A stretch of DNA of 32,901 nt from Colwellia sp. (GCF_013215345.1 NZ_JABSOV010000042.1:1-32901), one strand, 5' to 3'; counted from the first letter of the stretch, positions 8,217 through 17,554 are shown. The notes: generated by a model from the sequence alone, not told the origin. Program-made: numbers and translations.

Positions 8217-8588
8217 ATGGACAAGGTGTTTATTAAAGGTTTAAGTATTCAAACCACTATTGGTTTTTTTCAGTGGGAAAAAGAAATAAAACAAACCTTG
8301 GTCATTGATCTTGCCATGGGTTGGAATACGGCTAGTGCGGCAAAAAATGATGAACTGGCTAAAACCTTAGATTATGCCGAGATTTCAGTGGCTATAGAGC
8401 GCTTTGCTAACGACAACCCTGTTGACTTAATTGAGACGCTTGCTGAACGATTAGCGAGCTATTTAATGACTCAATACCATATCCCTTGGTTAAAGCTCTT
8501 CGTTGGTAAACCAGGGGCGGTACATAATGCACAAACTGTTGGTGTAGAAATCGAACGTGGTAAGCAAACCACAGAGACCCAAGTTTAA
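8217..8588 (+). CDS. folB: Dihydroneopterin aldolase FolB
   Basis: Cleaves 7,8-dihydroneopterin to 6-hydroxymethyl-dihydropterin and glycolaldehyde in folate synthesis. The 123-residue product is normal in size. It begins MDKVFIKGLSIQTTIGFFQWE, with the usual Gly-Phe segment before the conserved Trp-Glu. TLDYAEISVAI, LIETLAERLASYL (with the substrate-binding Glu) and the LFVGKPGAV segment with the catalytic Lys are all in place. Its stop overlaps the folK start (TAATG), so the two are translationally coupled and feed consecutive steps of one pathway. Confidence 0.97.
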   Translation: MDKVFIKGLSIQTTIGFFQWEKEIKQTLVIDLAMGWNTASAAKNDELAKTLDYAEISVAIERFANDNPVDLIETLAERLASYLMTQYHIPWLKLFVGKPGAVHNAQTVGVEIERGKQTTETQV

Positions 8589-9085
8589 TGGCACAAATTT
8601 ATATCTCACTGGGTAGTAATGTTGAACGTGAGCATTATGTTAAACAAGGGTTACTTTCGTTAGCTAAAGCATTTGAACTACCTTTTGAGCAGTTAAGCTT
8701 ATCTTCATTATTTGAATGTGAAGCGATAGGATTTGATGGCCCCGCTTTTTACAATATGGTGATAGGGATCAAGTGCCGACAGAGTGTTGAACAAGTGGCT
8801 AATATGTTACGTGATATAGAGTTTTCGCACGGTCGCGACCATAATGCAAAAAAGTTTAGTCCACGTACTCTAGACCTAGACTTGTTATTATATGATGATT
8901 TAATTATTAAGCAGCCAGCACAACTTCCTCGAGATGAAATAACTAAAAATGCTTTTGTCTTATGGCCGCTGAGTCAAATTTCACCTGAATTACAACACCC
9001 GATATTAAAAAAATGTTATCAAGAGTTGTGGCATGATTACAATAAAAACAACCAACAGCTTAGCATTGTCACTAACTGCTGGTAG
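8588..9085 (+). CDS. folK: 2-amino-4-hydroxy-6-hydroxymethyldihydropteridine pyrophosphokinase FolK
   Basis: Transfers pyrophosphate from ATP to 6-hydroxymethyl-dihydropterin, the product of FolB. The HPPK signature is clear: IYISLGSNV at the N-terminus, FECEAIGFDGPAFYN, then RDIEFSHGRD, and the PRTLDLDLLLYDD motif with the Mg-binding aspartates. The 165 residues are typical. The ATG overlaps the folB stop codon by one base. uppP follows after 51 bp and may share the transcript. Confidence 0.97.
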   Translation: MAQIYISLGSNVEREHYVKQGLLSLAKAFELPFEQLSLSSLFECEAIGFDGPAFYNMVIGIKCRQSVEQVANMLRDIEFSHGRDHNAKKFSPRTLDLDLLLYDDLIIKQPAQLPRDEITKNAFVLWPLSQISPELQHPILKKCYQELWHDYNKNNQQLSIVTNCW

Positions 9086-9136
9086 AGTGACCCGCACCAA
9101 CATTCAGATTAAAAGTTAAAGGACAACTAACGACAC

Positions 9137-9958
9137 ATGAGTACCTTAGAAATAATTATCCTTGCCTTATTACAGGGCTTAACCGAATTTTTACCTATTT
9201 CCAGTTCCGCCCATCTCATTTTGCCGTCACAAATATTAGGCTGGCAAGATCAGGGACTAGCCTTTGACGTTGCCGTGCATGTTGGTACTTTATTAGCGGT
9301 AATAATATATTTCCGTAAAGAAGTGGGTGCTATGAGCGTTGCTTGGTTAGGCACTGTCGGTGTTGGCCCTGAAAAAGGCAGTCAAAGTTTCGATGGCAAA
9401 CTTGCCTGGTGGATTTTATTTGCCACTATTCCTGCCGGTTTATTTGGCTTATTAGGTAAAGACTTTATCGAAGAGCACTTACGCTCAGCCTTAGTAATAG
9501 CAGCAACCACCTTAATTTTTGGCTTTCTTTTAGGCTTTGCTGATATCAAAGCAGGTAAACGAAAAACACATAAGCCAATGGAAAAATTAGGCTTTAAAGG
9601 GGCAATGTTAATAGGCTTAGCACAAGCGATCGCCTTAATTCCTGGCACCTCTCGTTCAGGTATTACCATGACCATAGGTTTAATGTTGGGCTTGAGCCGT
9701 GACCATGCTGCGCGTTTTTCGTTTTTACTTTCTATTCCCGCCATAGCTATGGCAGGAAGTTATTTAACATTAAAGCTAGTTTTATCAAGTGAAGTAGTTG
9801 ATTGGTTTGCCATGGGCTTAGGCAGCTTAATCGCTTTTGTTAGTGCTTATGCCTGTATTCATTACTTTCTTATTTTATTAGAGAAGTTAGGCATGATGCC
9901 CTTTGTTATCTATCGATTATTCTTAGGTGTAGGCTTACTCTGGTTTATCTTAGCTTAG
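9137..9958 (+). CDS. uppP: Undecaprenyl-diphosphatase UppP (BacA type)
   Basis: Inner-membrane phosphatase that recycles undecaprenyl diphosphate to the monophosphate carrier for peptidoglycan and other wall polymers; its overproduction gives bacitracin resistance in other bacteria. The two family signatures are present: [17 protein letters not shown] (around residues 15-31, with the catalytic Glu) and the [13 protein letters not shown] loop. The 273 residues and about eight membrane segments fit. It follows folK closely. An antisense frame inside it is a shadow. Confidence 0.97.
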   Translation: MSTLEIIILALLQGLTEFLPISSSAHLILPSQILGWQDQGLAFDVAVHVGTLLAVIIYFRKEVGAMSVAWLGTVGVGPEKGSQSFDGKLAWWILFATIPAGLFGLLGKDFIEEHLRSALVIAATTLIFGFLLGFADIKAGKRKTHKPMEKLGFKGAMLIGLAQAIALIPGTSRSGITMTIGLMLGLSRDHAARFSFLLSIPAIAMAGSYLTLKLVLSSEVVDWFAMGLGSLIAFVSAYACIHYFLILLEKLGMMPFVIYRLFLGVGLLWFILA

Positions 9959-10114
9959 ATTTATCTTTGGCTAGGCTCAGCAAGAGAATTAAGAAAATCA
10001 ATAATTAAGAAGAAAATGAATAAGCAGCACCAATGACGTGTTAAAACTCTCAATAGTTACCCGTTTTATAGTTAAGATTTTAATAATTAATACCAACACA
10101 TTCGAGAAATAAAT

Positions 10115-10957
10115 ATGATTGCCATTACCCTAGATAACTTTCAACAAATGGTTGTTGAAGAGTCAAAAAGCAAATTAGTACTGGTAACCTTTTGGGCTCA
10201 GCAAGTACCTGAAAGTGTTGAATTACGCGATAAATTAGCTGCTAAGCTATCAGGATTAACTGACCATATAACCTTGGCGACAGTCGATTGTCAAAGCCAA
10301 GAGCAAATCGCTCAGCAGTTTGGCATTCAAGGCTTACCAACGGCTATTCTACTAAAAGATGGCCAACCCCTTGACGGTATTTCCGGACCACAAGACGATG
10401 CTAGCATAGCTATATTTTTAGAGAAGCACTTACCTAAGCCAGAAGATGTATTATTAGGACAAGCGAAAATTGCCCTAGCTAATGGCCAGTTAGTCGAAGC
10501 GAAAACAGCTATCAACCAAGCCTATCAAATTGATAATAGTCGTGCCGACATTAAGTTAGTGTTAATTGAGGTTTACTTACAGGCGGGAAAAACTGCTGAA
10601 GCTAAGGCACTGATAGACACCATAATGATGGTTGATCAAAATAGTGACTACCAAGTATTACTGGCCAAAGTAGAGTTAGCAGAGCAAGCGGAGAACTCTC
10701 CTGAAATTCAAGCCTTAGAAACACAGTTAAAAGCAACGCCTGATGATATCAACCTCAGTCAACAACTTGCTACTCAGTATAGCCAAGTGAATCGCCATGA
10801 AGATGCCCTAACAATATTATTTCGTTTAGTACAAGCGGGTGATGAAAGTACTAAAGATAAAAGTAAGGAGCTATTTTTAGGTGTCTTAAAATCGTTACCT
10901 GATGGCGAACCACTAGCAGCAAAGTTTCGTCGAAAGCTTTACACCCTAATGTATTAA
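10115..10957 (+). CDS. cnoX: Thioredoxin-fold co-chaperone CnoX (YbbN), no active-site cysteines
   Basis: A 280-residue cytoplasmic protein: an N-terminal thioredoxin fold (about 1-110) followed by TPR-like helices (about 115-280). The family acts as a holdase passing clients to GroEL/ES and DnaK. The fold is marked by VLVTFWAQQVPES, FGIQGLPTAILLKDGQ with the cis-Pro, and VDCQ. Where thioredoxin has WCGPC this protein has WAQQVPES, with neither cysteine, so it cannot do dithiol exchange; the E. coli protein keeps one cysteine at the second position. The C-terminal RRKLYTLMY is typical of YbbN. It stands alone and is followed by a strong terminator. Confidence 0.92.
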   Translation: MIAITLDNFQQMVVEESKSKLVLVTFWAQQVPESVELRDKLAAKLSGLTDHITLATVDCQSQEQIAQQFGIQGLPTAILLKDGQPLDGISGPQDDASIAIFLEKHLPKPEDVLLGQAKIALANGQLVEAKTAINQAYQIDNSRADIKLVLIEVYLQAGKTAEAKALIDTIMMVDQNSDYQVLLAKVELAEQAENSPEIQALETQLKATPDDINLSQQLATQYSQVNRHEDALTILFRLVQAGDESTKDKSKELFLGVLKSLPDGEPLAAKFRRKLYTLMY

Positions 10958-11044
10958 TAAACTAATGTACTAATAGCTAGTGTTTTAACAAACTAAAGCA
11001 CTAAGCTTTGATGAATAACATTCAATAGTTAAGTAACATATATC

Positions 11045-11083
11045 AAAAAGCCCGGTTCACTATGCAAGTGAATCGGGCTTTTT
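11045..11083 (+). terminator. rho-independent terminator of cnoX, convergent with zapE
   Basis: A 17-bp stem (11045-11061 with 11067-11083) and a 5-nt loop, followed by a T-rich tract. One pair is G·U in plus-strand RNA and C·A in minus-strand RNA, so the plus strand is favoured. It can still work in both directions for zapE. Confidence 0.9.
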
Positions 11084-11127
11084 ATTTTTAATAGCAAACT
11101 GAGATGAGCTAATGTTTATTCTTATGT

Positions 11128-12243
11128 TTAGGGAATGTGCTCACTAGCCAGGTAATCGTGTGATTGCATTTCTTGTAAACGACTTAAACAACGTTTAAAT
11201 TCAAAAGCTAGGCGGCCACCACTATACAAGTCTTCTAAGGCAAGCTCTGCCGACATAATTAACTTTACATTACGCTCATAAAACTCATCAACCAAGGCAA
11301 TAAATCGTCGCGTGGTATCGTCACTATCTGGGCCCATTTCTTTAACGTTAGCCATTAATACTGTGTGATACAGTTGACTTATTTCCATATAGTCTCCCTG
11401 ACTACGGGCACTTTCACAAAGTACCGAGAAGTCAAAATAGACCACGCCATCACTCACCAAAACAGTCTCTAATGGCCGATTATGAATATCAATGACTTGC
11501 CCCGCTTTGCCTTCATCGCTCGAGAGTTGCTTAAAGTAATGCTGTAAGTTTTCTTCAGCTTGGGCATCAAGAGGATAATGAAATATTTCAGCCTGCTCTA
11601 AGGTTCTTAAACGATAATCTACACCGCTATCGACATTAACAATAAGAGTATGTTCGTTGATCAGCTTTATCGCCGGGAGAAAACGCTCACGTTGCAGGCC
11701 GTTACGATACAGTTCATCGGGGATAATATTAGAGGTAGCTACTAAGGTAACATTATGAGCAAATAACTCTTCAAATAATGTTCCTAAAATCATGGCATCA
11801 GTAATATCTGAAACAAAGAACTCATCAAAGCAGATGATCTGAGTTTCATCGGCAAACTTTTTAGCAATGATTTTCAGCGGGTCCGATTGTCCTGTTAAGC
11901 CTTTGAGCTCTTGGTGAACTCGGTGCATAAAGCGATGAAAGTGCACACGAATTTTATTTTCAAACGGTAGGCTGTCAAAAAAGGTGTCAACCAAATAGGT
12001 TTTCCCTCGACCAACACCGCCCCAAAAATACAAACCTTTAATCGGTTGCTGCTCTTGTTTTTTATAGATTTTTTTCCAGCGATTTAACACTTTTTTAAAG
12101 CCTGAAACTGCTAAGGGCTTATTTTGTAAATCGTCATATAAACGTTGCAGATGGATAACAGCATTTTCCTGTGCTGCATCAAAAAGAAAATCATCTCTGG
12201 TTAAATCTTGCTTATACTTATCAATAGGAGAGAGCTTTATCAT
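11128..12243 (-). CDS. zapE: Cell division ATPase ZapE (AFG1 family)
   Basis: An AFG1-type P-loop ATPase; in E. coli ZapE binds FtsZ and is needed for division under heat or low oxygen. The 371-residue product has LYFWGGVGRGKTYLVDTFF with the Walker A at 75-82, the HFHRFMHRVHQEL segment, and Walker B IICFDEFFVSDITDA. ATSNIIPDELYRNGLQRERF is the sensor region of the family, and RFIALVDEFYERN lies near the C-terminus. The length is near the usual 375. It is divergent from zapG with a 201-bp gap, the same neighbourhood (zapE, zapG, degQ, degS) as in E. coli. Confidence 0.95.
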   Translation of the reverse strand: MIKLSPIDKYKQDLTRDDFLFDAAQENAVIHLQRLYDDLQNKPLAVSGFKKVLNRWKKIYKKQEQQPIKGLYFWGGVGRGKTYLVDTFFDSLPFENKIRVHFHRFMHRVHQELKGLTGQSDPLKIIAKKFADETQIICFDEFFVSDITDAMILGTLFEELFAHNVTLVATSNIIPDELYRNGLQRERFLPAIKLINEHTLIVNVDSGVDYRLRTLEQAEIFHYPLDAQAEENLQHYFKQLSSDEGKAGQVIDIHNRPLETVLVSDGVVYFDFSVLCESARSQGDYMEISQLYHTVLMANVKEMGPDSDDTTRRFIALVDEFYERNVKLIMSAELALEDLYSGGRLAFEFKRCLSRLQEMQSHDYLASEHIP

Positions 12244-12444
12244 TGAGAGCCTATGTTATTAAAATCAATTCTTAATGCGTGTGAGGTACTTGAAAAGTAA
12301 CTATTTGCTAAGATATTTAACTAAGCATTAACTCAGCAAATTGTTTTGATGATAGTATAATCTATCTCGACACTATATTAATACCAAACTGGCACCATAT
12401 TTACCCAACAGCTTAATTCCTCTTTACAATGTAAGGTACACCCT

Positions 12445-12900
12445 ATGAATGTAGTAATAGCTTTAGTCATTTTTATCATCGGCGGCATTGGTGGTTTTTT
12501 CGCAAATCGTCTTCTTTCCAGCACCAGTCAAGAGCAACGTAAATTAGCAGAACAAGTTAATAAGAGTGAAGCTGCTTTAGATCAATACAAGCTTGATGTT
12601 GCCGAACATTTATCAAGCTCTGCCCAGTTACTTGAGCAAATGAATAACACTTGCCAAACGGCGATGAAACAAATGCAAGAAAGTACCCAACTACTGCAAA
12701 AAGCCACCACGGTTGAAGTTGACAGCATGCCCTTTTTCTCAGCAGAGACTCAGCAACAACTTGCGCAAACAGCAGCTTTACGTCATCAAAAACGCAGCAG
12801 TGCCGTAACTGAAGTCATCACTGAAGCGCCACTGGATTATTCTGATAATCCGAGCGGATTATTTGACGAACAGAAACAAAAAGTTACAACTGCAGAGTAA
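12445..12900 (+). CDS. zapG: Inner-membrane division/envelope protein ZapG (YhcB, DUF1043)
   Basis: The 151-residue product starts with one membrane helix (about residues 3-21, IALVIFIIGGIGGFFANR). A long heptad-rich segment with LAEQVNKSEAALDQYKLDV follows, the coiled coil of the DUF1043 family, then a polar tail. In E. coli YhcB localises with the divisome and elongasome and links envelope growth to division. The tail contains LDYSDNPSGLF, similar to the conserved YhcB C-terminal end. It precedes degQ, as in E. coli. Confidence 0.92.
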   Translation: MNVVIALVIFIIGGIGGFFANRLLSSTSQEQRKLAEQVNKSEAALDQYKLDVAEHLSSSAQLLEQMNNTCQTAMKQMQESTQLLQKATTVEVDSMPFFSAETQQQLAQTAALRHQKRSSAVTEVITEAPLDYSDNPSGLFDEQKQKVTTAE

Positions 12901-12963
12901 TTTTATACATGATTTACTGAACTAAAGCCTTTCAGTTCAGTCTATTTTGGGGTATTGATAAAG

Positions 12964-12994
12964 AAGTTAACTGGTATGTATGTTAACTTTTTTT
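12964..12994 (+). terminator. Candidate terminator between zapG and degQ
   Basis: AAGTTAAC (12964-12971) pairs perfectly with GTTAACTT (12982-12989) and is followed by a run of T up to 12994. The stem is AT-rich and so probably weak. A second hairpin, ACTGAAC/GTTCAGT, lies just before it at 12916-12941. Confidence 0.5.
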
Positions 12995-13022
12995 AACCGT
13001 TATTTTCGGAGCACTCTTAAAT

Positions 13023-14423
13023 ATGAAAAATTCATCTAAACTATCTCAACGCGCCAAGTCATCTAAATACTCTAAATTATCTATTATCATCAGCGCGGCA
13101 TTATTATCTTCTACTCTAGCACTCTCTAGCGCGCCAGTTTTAGCTAATTGGCCAGCGCAAGTTGATGGTCAAATGATGCCAAGTTTGGCGCCTATGCTTG
13201 AACATGCAACCCCAGCAGTAGTCAGTATCTCTGTGATAGGTACTCATAAAGTAGCACAGCAAAATGTCCCTGATGCGTTCAAATTTTTCTTTGGTAACAA
13301 GGGTGAAAATCAACTTCAACAACAGCCATTTCGCGGTTTAGGCTCAGGTGTCATTATCGATAGTGATAAAGGCTATATCGTTACCAATAACCATGTGGTA
13401 GAAAACGCTGACAAGATCATGATCACCTTAAAAGATGGCCGCCAAATAGAAGCAAAAAAGCTAGGCAGTGATGCTAAAACTGATATCGCCTTATTACAAA
13501 TCGACGCTGAAAATTTAAGTGAAATTAAACTGGCTGACTCTGATGAGTTACGTGTAGGTGATTTCGCTGTCGCTATTGGCAGCCCATTTGGTTTAGGTCA
13601 AACAGTAACCTCGGGCATTGTTAGTGCTCTTGGCCGTAGTAATTTAAATATCGAACATTATGAAGATTTCATTCAAACCGATGCAGCGATAAATAGTGGT
13701 AATTCCGGTGGTGCTTTAGTTAACTTACGCGGTGAGTTAATTGGTATTAATACCGCCATAATAGGACCCAGTGGCGGTAATGTCGGTATTGGTTTTGCTA
13801 TCCCAAGTAATATGATGCACAACTTGGTGACACAAATTATAGAGTTTGGTGAAGTTCACCGCGGTATTCTTGGTGTATCTGGGCGCAGTGTGAATAGCGA
13901 AATAGCTAAAGCCATGGAACTAAACATCAGCCAAGGTGGTTTTATTGAACAGGTAATGCCAGATTCTGCCGCCGATGAAGCGGGTATTAAAGCCGGTGAC
14001 GTTATTGTTGCGATGAACGGTAAAGCGATCAAAAGCTTCCTTGAGCTGCGCGCTAAAATAGGCTCAATTGGCGCCAATAAAAAAGTTAACTTAACAGTAA
14101 TAAGAGACGGTGATAAAAAAACTTTTACCGTTAAATTAAAGCAAGATCAGAGCGCTGATATTAGTGCCGCAAGTATTCACCGTATGTTAGAGGGAACTCT
14201 ACTAGAAAATGACACTAAAAATCAGGCGATAATCATAGAGCAAGTTGCTCAAGGCTCTCCAGCTGAAATGGCCGGATTAAAGGCGGGTGACATTATCACT
14301 GGTGTTAACCGTAGTCGCATCAAGGATATTGCCCAATTACGCGACTACCTAAAAGATAAAACCGGTGTATTGGCGCTAAACATTGTTCGTGATAATCATG
14401 CTCAGTACATAATGATCCGCTAA
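13023..14423 (+). CDS. degQ: Periplasmic serine endoprotease DegQ (DegP/HtrA family)
   Basis: A periplasmic protease-chaperone that degrades misfolded envelope proteins. An unusually long positively charged N-region precedes the signal core; cleavage is likely after residue 41 (APVLA-NW). The catalytic triad is complete: His124 in TNNHVVENAD, Asp154 in AKTDIALLQ and Ser228 in NSGNSGGALV. Two PDZ domains follow, roughly 280-370 and 385-465, the DegP/DegQ layout rather than the single PDZ of DegS. The 466 residues fit DegQ; DegQ is preferred to DegP because of the zapG neighbour and the adjacent degS. The ribosome site is GGAG. A strong terminator separates it from degS. Confidence 0.94.
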   Translation: MKNSSKLSQRAKSSKYSKLSIIISAALLSSTLALSSAPVLANWPAQVDGQMMPSLAPMLEHATPAVVSISVIGTHKVAQQNVPDAFKFFFGNKGENQLQQQPFRGLGSGVIIDSDKGYIVTNNHVVENADKIMITLKDGRQIEAKKLGSDAKTDIALLQIDAENLSEIKLADSDELRVGDFAVAIGSPFGLGQTVTSGIVSALGRSNLNIEHYEDFIQTDAAINSGNSGGALVNLRGELIGINTAIIGPSGGNVGIGFAIPSNMMHNLVTQIIEFGEVHRGILGVSGRSVNSEIAKAMELNISQGGFIEQVMPDSAADEAGIKAGDVIVAMNGKAIKSFLELRAKIGSIGANKKVNLTVIRDGDKKTFTVKLKQDQSADISAASIHRMLEGTLLENDTKNQAIIIEQVAQGSPAEMAGLKAGDIITGVNRSRIKDIAQLRDYLKDKTGVLALNIVRDNHAQYIMIR

Positions 14424-14467
14424 TTGGCTACATGGAATAGCTAGATTAAAGAGAAGAATATACAGCT

Positions 14468-14527
14468 AAGCTGATGATATTGACGCTAACTCTTCAGTGG
14501 TTGCAGTCATTATCATCAGCTTTTTTT
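14468..14527 (+). terminator. rho-independent terminator after degQ
   Basis: AAGCTGATGATA (14468-14479) pairs with TATCATCAGCTT (14511-14522), extended inside by TGAC/GTCA after one mismatch, and is followed by seven T. The presence of a strong terminator means degS, starting 45 bp later, probably has its own promoter in the same short gap or relies on read-through. Confidence 0.85.
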
Positions 14528-14571
14528 ATGTTACACTGAAAAACTTGGTGCAACATAAAATAAGATAGCCT

Positions 14572-15642
14572 TTGAAACTCTTCTCTTCAATCAAATATAC
14601 ACTTACAGCAATCAGTTACGGCGTATTCTTAGCTGTGCTGCTATTACTGCTGATTCCTGGATTAGTTCCCGGTTTGAATGGCACGAGTTTGGTAACCAGC
14701 CTTTTCAAAGGCAGTCAAGCGCAGCAAGCACCTATGTCATTTGCTAAAGCGGTTAGTATTTCCAGCCCTGCAGTGGTAAATATTTATTCTGAACAAATTG
14801 AAGTGAACCCACAATACGGCCGTAAACCCCGTAAAAGTACCCGCTTAGGCTCAGGGGTAATTATGGATAGTCACGGTTACATATTGACCAACTTACACGT
14901 GATACGCCAAGCAGACCTGATTCAGGTATTACTACAAAGTGGTCAATTATACCCGGCTGAGTTAATAGGCTTTGATCATTATACTGATTTAGCGGTATTA
15001 AAAGTGAACGCTAGCAACCTGCCGGTTATTCCACAAAAAGAACAACAAACCTCATTAGTGGGTGATATTGTCCTTGCCATTGGTAACCCACTTAATTTAG
15101 GCCAAACCGTAACCCAAGGCATTATTAGCGCTACCGGCCGTAGTGGTTTAAGTAACACCAGCTATTTAGAATTTTTGCAGATGGATGCTGCTATTAATGA
15201 AGGTAACTCAGGCGGCGCACTCATCAATAGTAATGGTATTTTAGTGGGTATTAATTCAAGGAAGTTCACCCAGTCCAATCCGCAATTATCTATTCAGGGA
15301 ATATTCTTCGCCGTACCTTATCAACTCGCCTATAAAGTAATGCGTCAGATCATTGAAAATGGCAAAGTAGTACGCGGCTGGTTAGGAATTTCCACGCAAA
15401 ATTACCACCCAGAGTTAAAAGGCTTTGTTGTTGATGATGTGATGGATAATAGCCCGGCACAAAGCGCTGGTATACTGGTGGGCGATGTAGTTTATCAAAT
15501 AGATAACCAGCTAATTGATAGCGTTACAACTGCCCTAGATATCATTGCTGAAACACCACCAAATACTGAGTTAACTTTTAAAATTTATCGACAAGGTAAT
15601 GCCATAACCATCAAGGTTAAGATTATTGAGCTATCTAATTAA
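14572..15642 (+). CDS. degS: Membrane-anchored site-1 protease DegS
   Basis: Senses unfolded outer-membrane proteins through its PDZ domain and cuts RseA, starting the sigma-E response. The 356 residues begin with an uncleaved membrane anchor (about 12-34, ending LLLLLIPGLVPG). The triad is His109 in TNLHV, Asp139 in HYTDLAVLK and Ser213 in NEGNSGGALIN, with one PDZ after about 260. The start is a TTG at 14572: an in-frame TAG lies six bases before it, and the only later options are a GTG inside the anchor (codon 22) or Met55, both of which would destroy the anchor. The ribosome site is weak, so low expression is likely. Confidence 0.94.
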   Translation: MKLFSSIKYTLTAISYGVFLAVLLLLLIPGLVPGLNGTSLVTSLFKGSQAQQAPMSFAKAVSISSPAVVNIYSEQIEVNPQYGRKPRKSTRLGSGVIMDSHGYILTNLHVIRQADLIQVLLQSGQLYPAELIGFDHYTDLAVLKVNASNLPVIPQKEQQTSLVGDIVLAIGNPLNLGQTVTQGIISATGRSGLSNTSYLEFLQMDAAINEGNSGGALINSNGILVGINSRKFTQSNPQLSIQGIFFAVPYQLAYKVMRQIIENGKVVRGWLGISTQNYHPELKGFVVDDVMDNSPAQSAGILVGDVVYQIDNQLIDSVTTALDIIAETPPNTELTFKIYRQGNAITIKVKIIELSN

Positions 15643-15722
15643 CCAGTGAGTTGACGTTAGTTAATTTAATCTTATTTAATGCAATGTTATTTAATACAAT
15701 TAACTAACATCTGCTAAACAAA

Positions 15723-15758
15723 AAAAAGGCAGACTGTAAAGATACAGTCTGCCTTTTT
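15723..15758. terminator. Bidirectional terminator between degS and dsbA
   Basis: A perfect 16-bp stem (15723-15738 with 15743-15758) around AAGA, with A-tract and T-tract on both sides. It serves convergent degS (plus) and dsbA (minus). Confidence 0.92.
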
Positions 15759-15840
15759 GTATTAGCTAACATTTATTAAAAACAATGTTATCAATTCAGT
15801 ACGATTAACTCAGCACTATTAACAAGAGTCGTAATAGCTC

Positions 15841-16485
15841 TTATGAGTCTAATTCAAGTAAGTATTTAACTAGATTTTTATAATCTTGTTCCAAATTATT
15901 TTTATCTAATTTTGCTGCGTTGACTCGGTATTTTCCATTAACAAAAATAGCTGGCACAGAAGTTAAAGCACGTTTAGCACTCATAGTGTCTTGGCTTTTC
16001 TTTAATGATTTTGCTTGTGAATTCACGCTAAAGCTTTTCATTAACTTATCAAACTTCTCACCATCAGCACCATTTAACACAAAGATATTACGTAAGTCTT
16101 TTTCTGAAGTAATAACTGCGCGTTGTACTTGTACATAATTAAAGATAGCACCAACAAGCTTATCCGTATTGTCCATTTGCTCAGCAACAACAATTGATTT
16201 AGTGATCATCGCTTGAACCTTCGGGCTAGCGGCACGAAGAAAATCAACATGGTTACGCACAAACTTTGCATCTGCAGGTAGTGATTTTTTTAAGTCATGA
16301 GCAAAAGATTCAAAAGTCATACAATGCGGACAGTAAATAGAAAAGTATTCACGCACTTCTTTTTTCTTAGTAACCGTTTCACTCACTTTAGTGTATTGCT
16401 CACCTTCTGTATATTGCGCAGCAGTGGCACCTACAGATAAAACCAACAGCGGCATCAACAAAAGAGATTTTAGTATTTTATTCAT
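15841..16485 (-). CDS. dsbA: Periplasmic thiol:disulfide oxidoreductase DsbA
   Basis: Introduces disulfide bonds into exported proteins and is reoxidised by DsbB. The 214-residue product has a signal peptide (about residues 1-23, ending ATAAQ), the active site Cys52-Pro-His-Cys55 in FSIYCPHCMTF, the helical insert, and the cis-Pro178 in LTSVPAIFVNGKYR. CPHC is the strongly oxidising DsbA-type dipeptide. It follows srkA with an 82-bp gap, matching the E. coli yihE-dsbA operon. It ends before a strong bidirectional terminator. Confidence 0.96.
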   Translation of the reverse strand: MNKILKSLLLMPLLVLSVGATAAQYTEGEQYTKVSETVTKKKEVREYFSIYCPHCMTFESFAHDLKKSLPADAKFVRNHVDFLRAASPKVQAMITKSIVVAEQMDNTDKLVGAIFNYVQVQRAVITSEKDLRNIFVLNGADGEKFDKLMKSFSVNSQAKSLKKSQDTMSAKRALTSVPAIFVNGKYRVNAAKLDKNNLEQDYKNLVKYLLELDS

Positions 16486-16567
16486 TATTTTTTCCTAAAG
16501 TAAAATGGCCCAATAACAGTAACAACTATAAATAACTTACATTAATTACTTATATGCATTACAAGGG

Positions 16568-17554
16568 CTAAAAGTTATTCAAACTTAACGGTGGTTGTTG
16601 CAAGGCAGACATTTGCTCTTTCAGCATCAGTATTTGCTGCTCCCAATATTTCTCGGTATTAAACCAAGGAAAGTTTGGTGGGAAAGCAGGATCTTGCCAA
16701 CGTTTACATAACCATGCCATATAATTAACCAGTCGCATAGTTCTTAATGATTCTATCAACATAAGCTGGTCATTTTCAAAGGAAAAGAACTCTTCATAGC
16801 CCATCAATAATGTATCAAGTTGTAACAACTGCTGTTGCCTGTCTCCTGATAACATCATCCAAAGGTCTTGAATAGCAGGCCCTGTTCGACAATCATCTAA
16901 GTCAACAAAGTGAGGTCCTTCATCACGCCATAAAATATTACCTGCATGACAGTCACCATGTAAACGAATTTGTTTGGTGTGTTGTGCCGGTAAATACTGC
17001 TGAGCGGCAACCGCAATAACCTGATCTAAAATGGTAAAAAAGGGCGTAGTTAAACTTTTAGGAACATAGTTTGAAGCAATAATACTCTCACGTGCTTGCA
17101 ACAGTAATTCATCGGTATTGAAATTTGGCCTATGTTGAAAGTCATTCTGCGAAGACACTGCGTGAATTCGAGCAATAAAACGGCCCATCCACTCTAGTTG
17201 GTTGAGGTTATCGACCTCAAAAATACGCCCACCTCGACAAGGAAATACGGCAAAATGATAGCCTTTAAATTCAAATAAACTTCTGCCATTAACTTTTAGT
17301 GGCGCAACTATCGGTAATTCTTGCTCTTCAAGCTCAAAGGAAAAATCATGCTCTTCGTGAATCTGCTTAAGTTGCCAACGCTGTGGTCGGTAGAACTTAG
17401 TCACATATTTAACTAAGTTATCATCATGAAATTGATAAACTCGATTTTCATAGCTGTTAAGCGCTAATAAACCGCTATCAACGCTAAATCCGGCACTCTC
17501 TAAACCATCAATAATTAAGTCTGGTGACAGTGCACTAAAATCAAATGAAGCCAT
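16568..17554 (-). CDS. srkA: Stress response kinase SrkA (YihE)
   Basis: A cytoplasmic Ser/Thr kinase of the APH-like fold that protects E. coli from stress-induced death. The 328 residues include the substrate-side NSYENRVYQF segment and VKYVTKFYRPQRW with the ATP-binding Lys. The catalytic loop is LHGDCHAGNILW (198-209) and the metal-binding segment is FVDLDDCRTGPAIQDLW. The C-terminal WQDPAFPPNFPWF is also conserved in YihE. Its start codon overlaps the ccoG stop by one base (TAATG), indicating translational coupling, and dsbA follows. Confidence 0.95.
   Translation of the reverse strand: MASFDFSALSPDLIIDGLESAGFSVDSGLLALNSYENRVYQFHDDNLVKYVTKFYRPQRWQLKQIHEEHDFSFELEEQELPIVAPLKVNGRSLFEFKGYHFAVFPCRGGRIFEVDNLNQLEWMGRFIARIHAVSSQNDFQHRPNFNTDELLLQARESIIASNYVPKSLTTPFFTILDQVIAVAAQQYLPAQHTKQIRLHGDCHAGNILWRDEGPHFVDLDDCRTGPAIQDLWMMLSGDRQQQLLQLDTLLMGYEEFFSFENDQLMLIESLRTMRLVNYMAWLCKRWQDPAFPPNFPWFNTEKYWEQQILMLKEQMSALQQPPLSLNNF

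Noticed and set aside
9382..9744. 120-codon minus-strand frame inside uppP
   Set aside because: It is the complement of a strongly conserved membrane protein gene and has no ribosome site or recognisable domain.
15648..15661. The 14-mer GAGTTGACGTTAGT also occurs at 26291-26304, both intergenic
   Set aside because: In a 33-kb AT-rich window about two repeated 14-mers are expected by chance, and the flanks do not align, so it is not called a repeat family.
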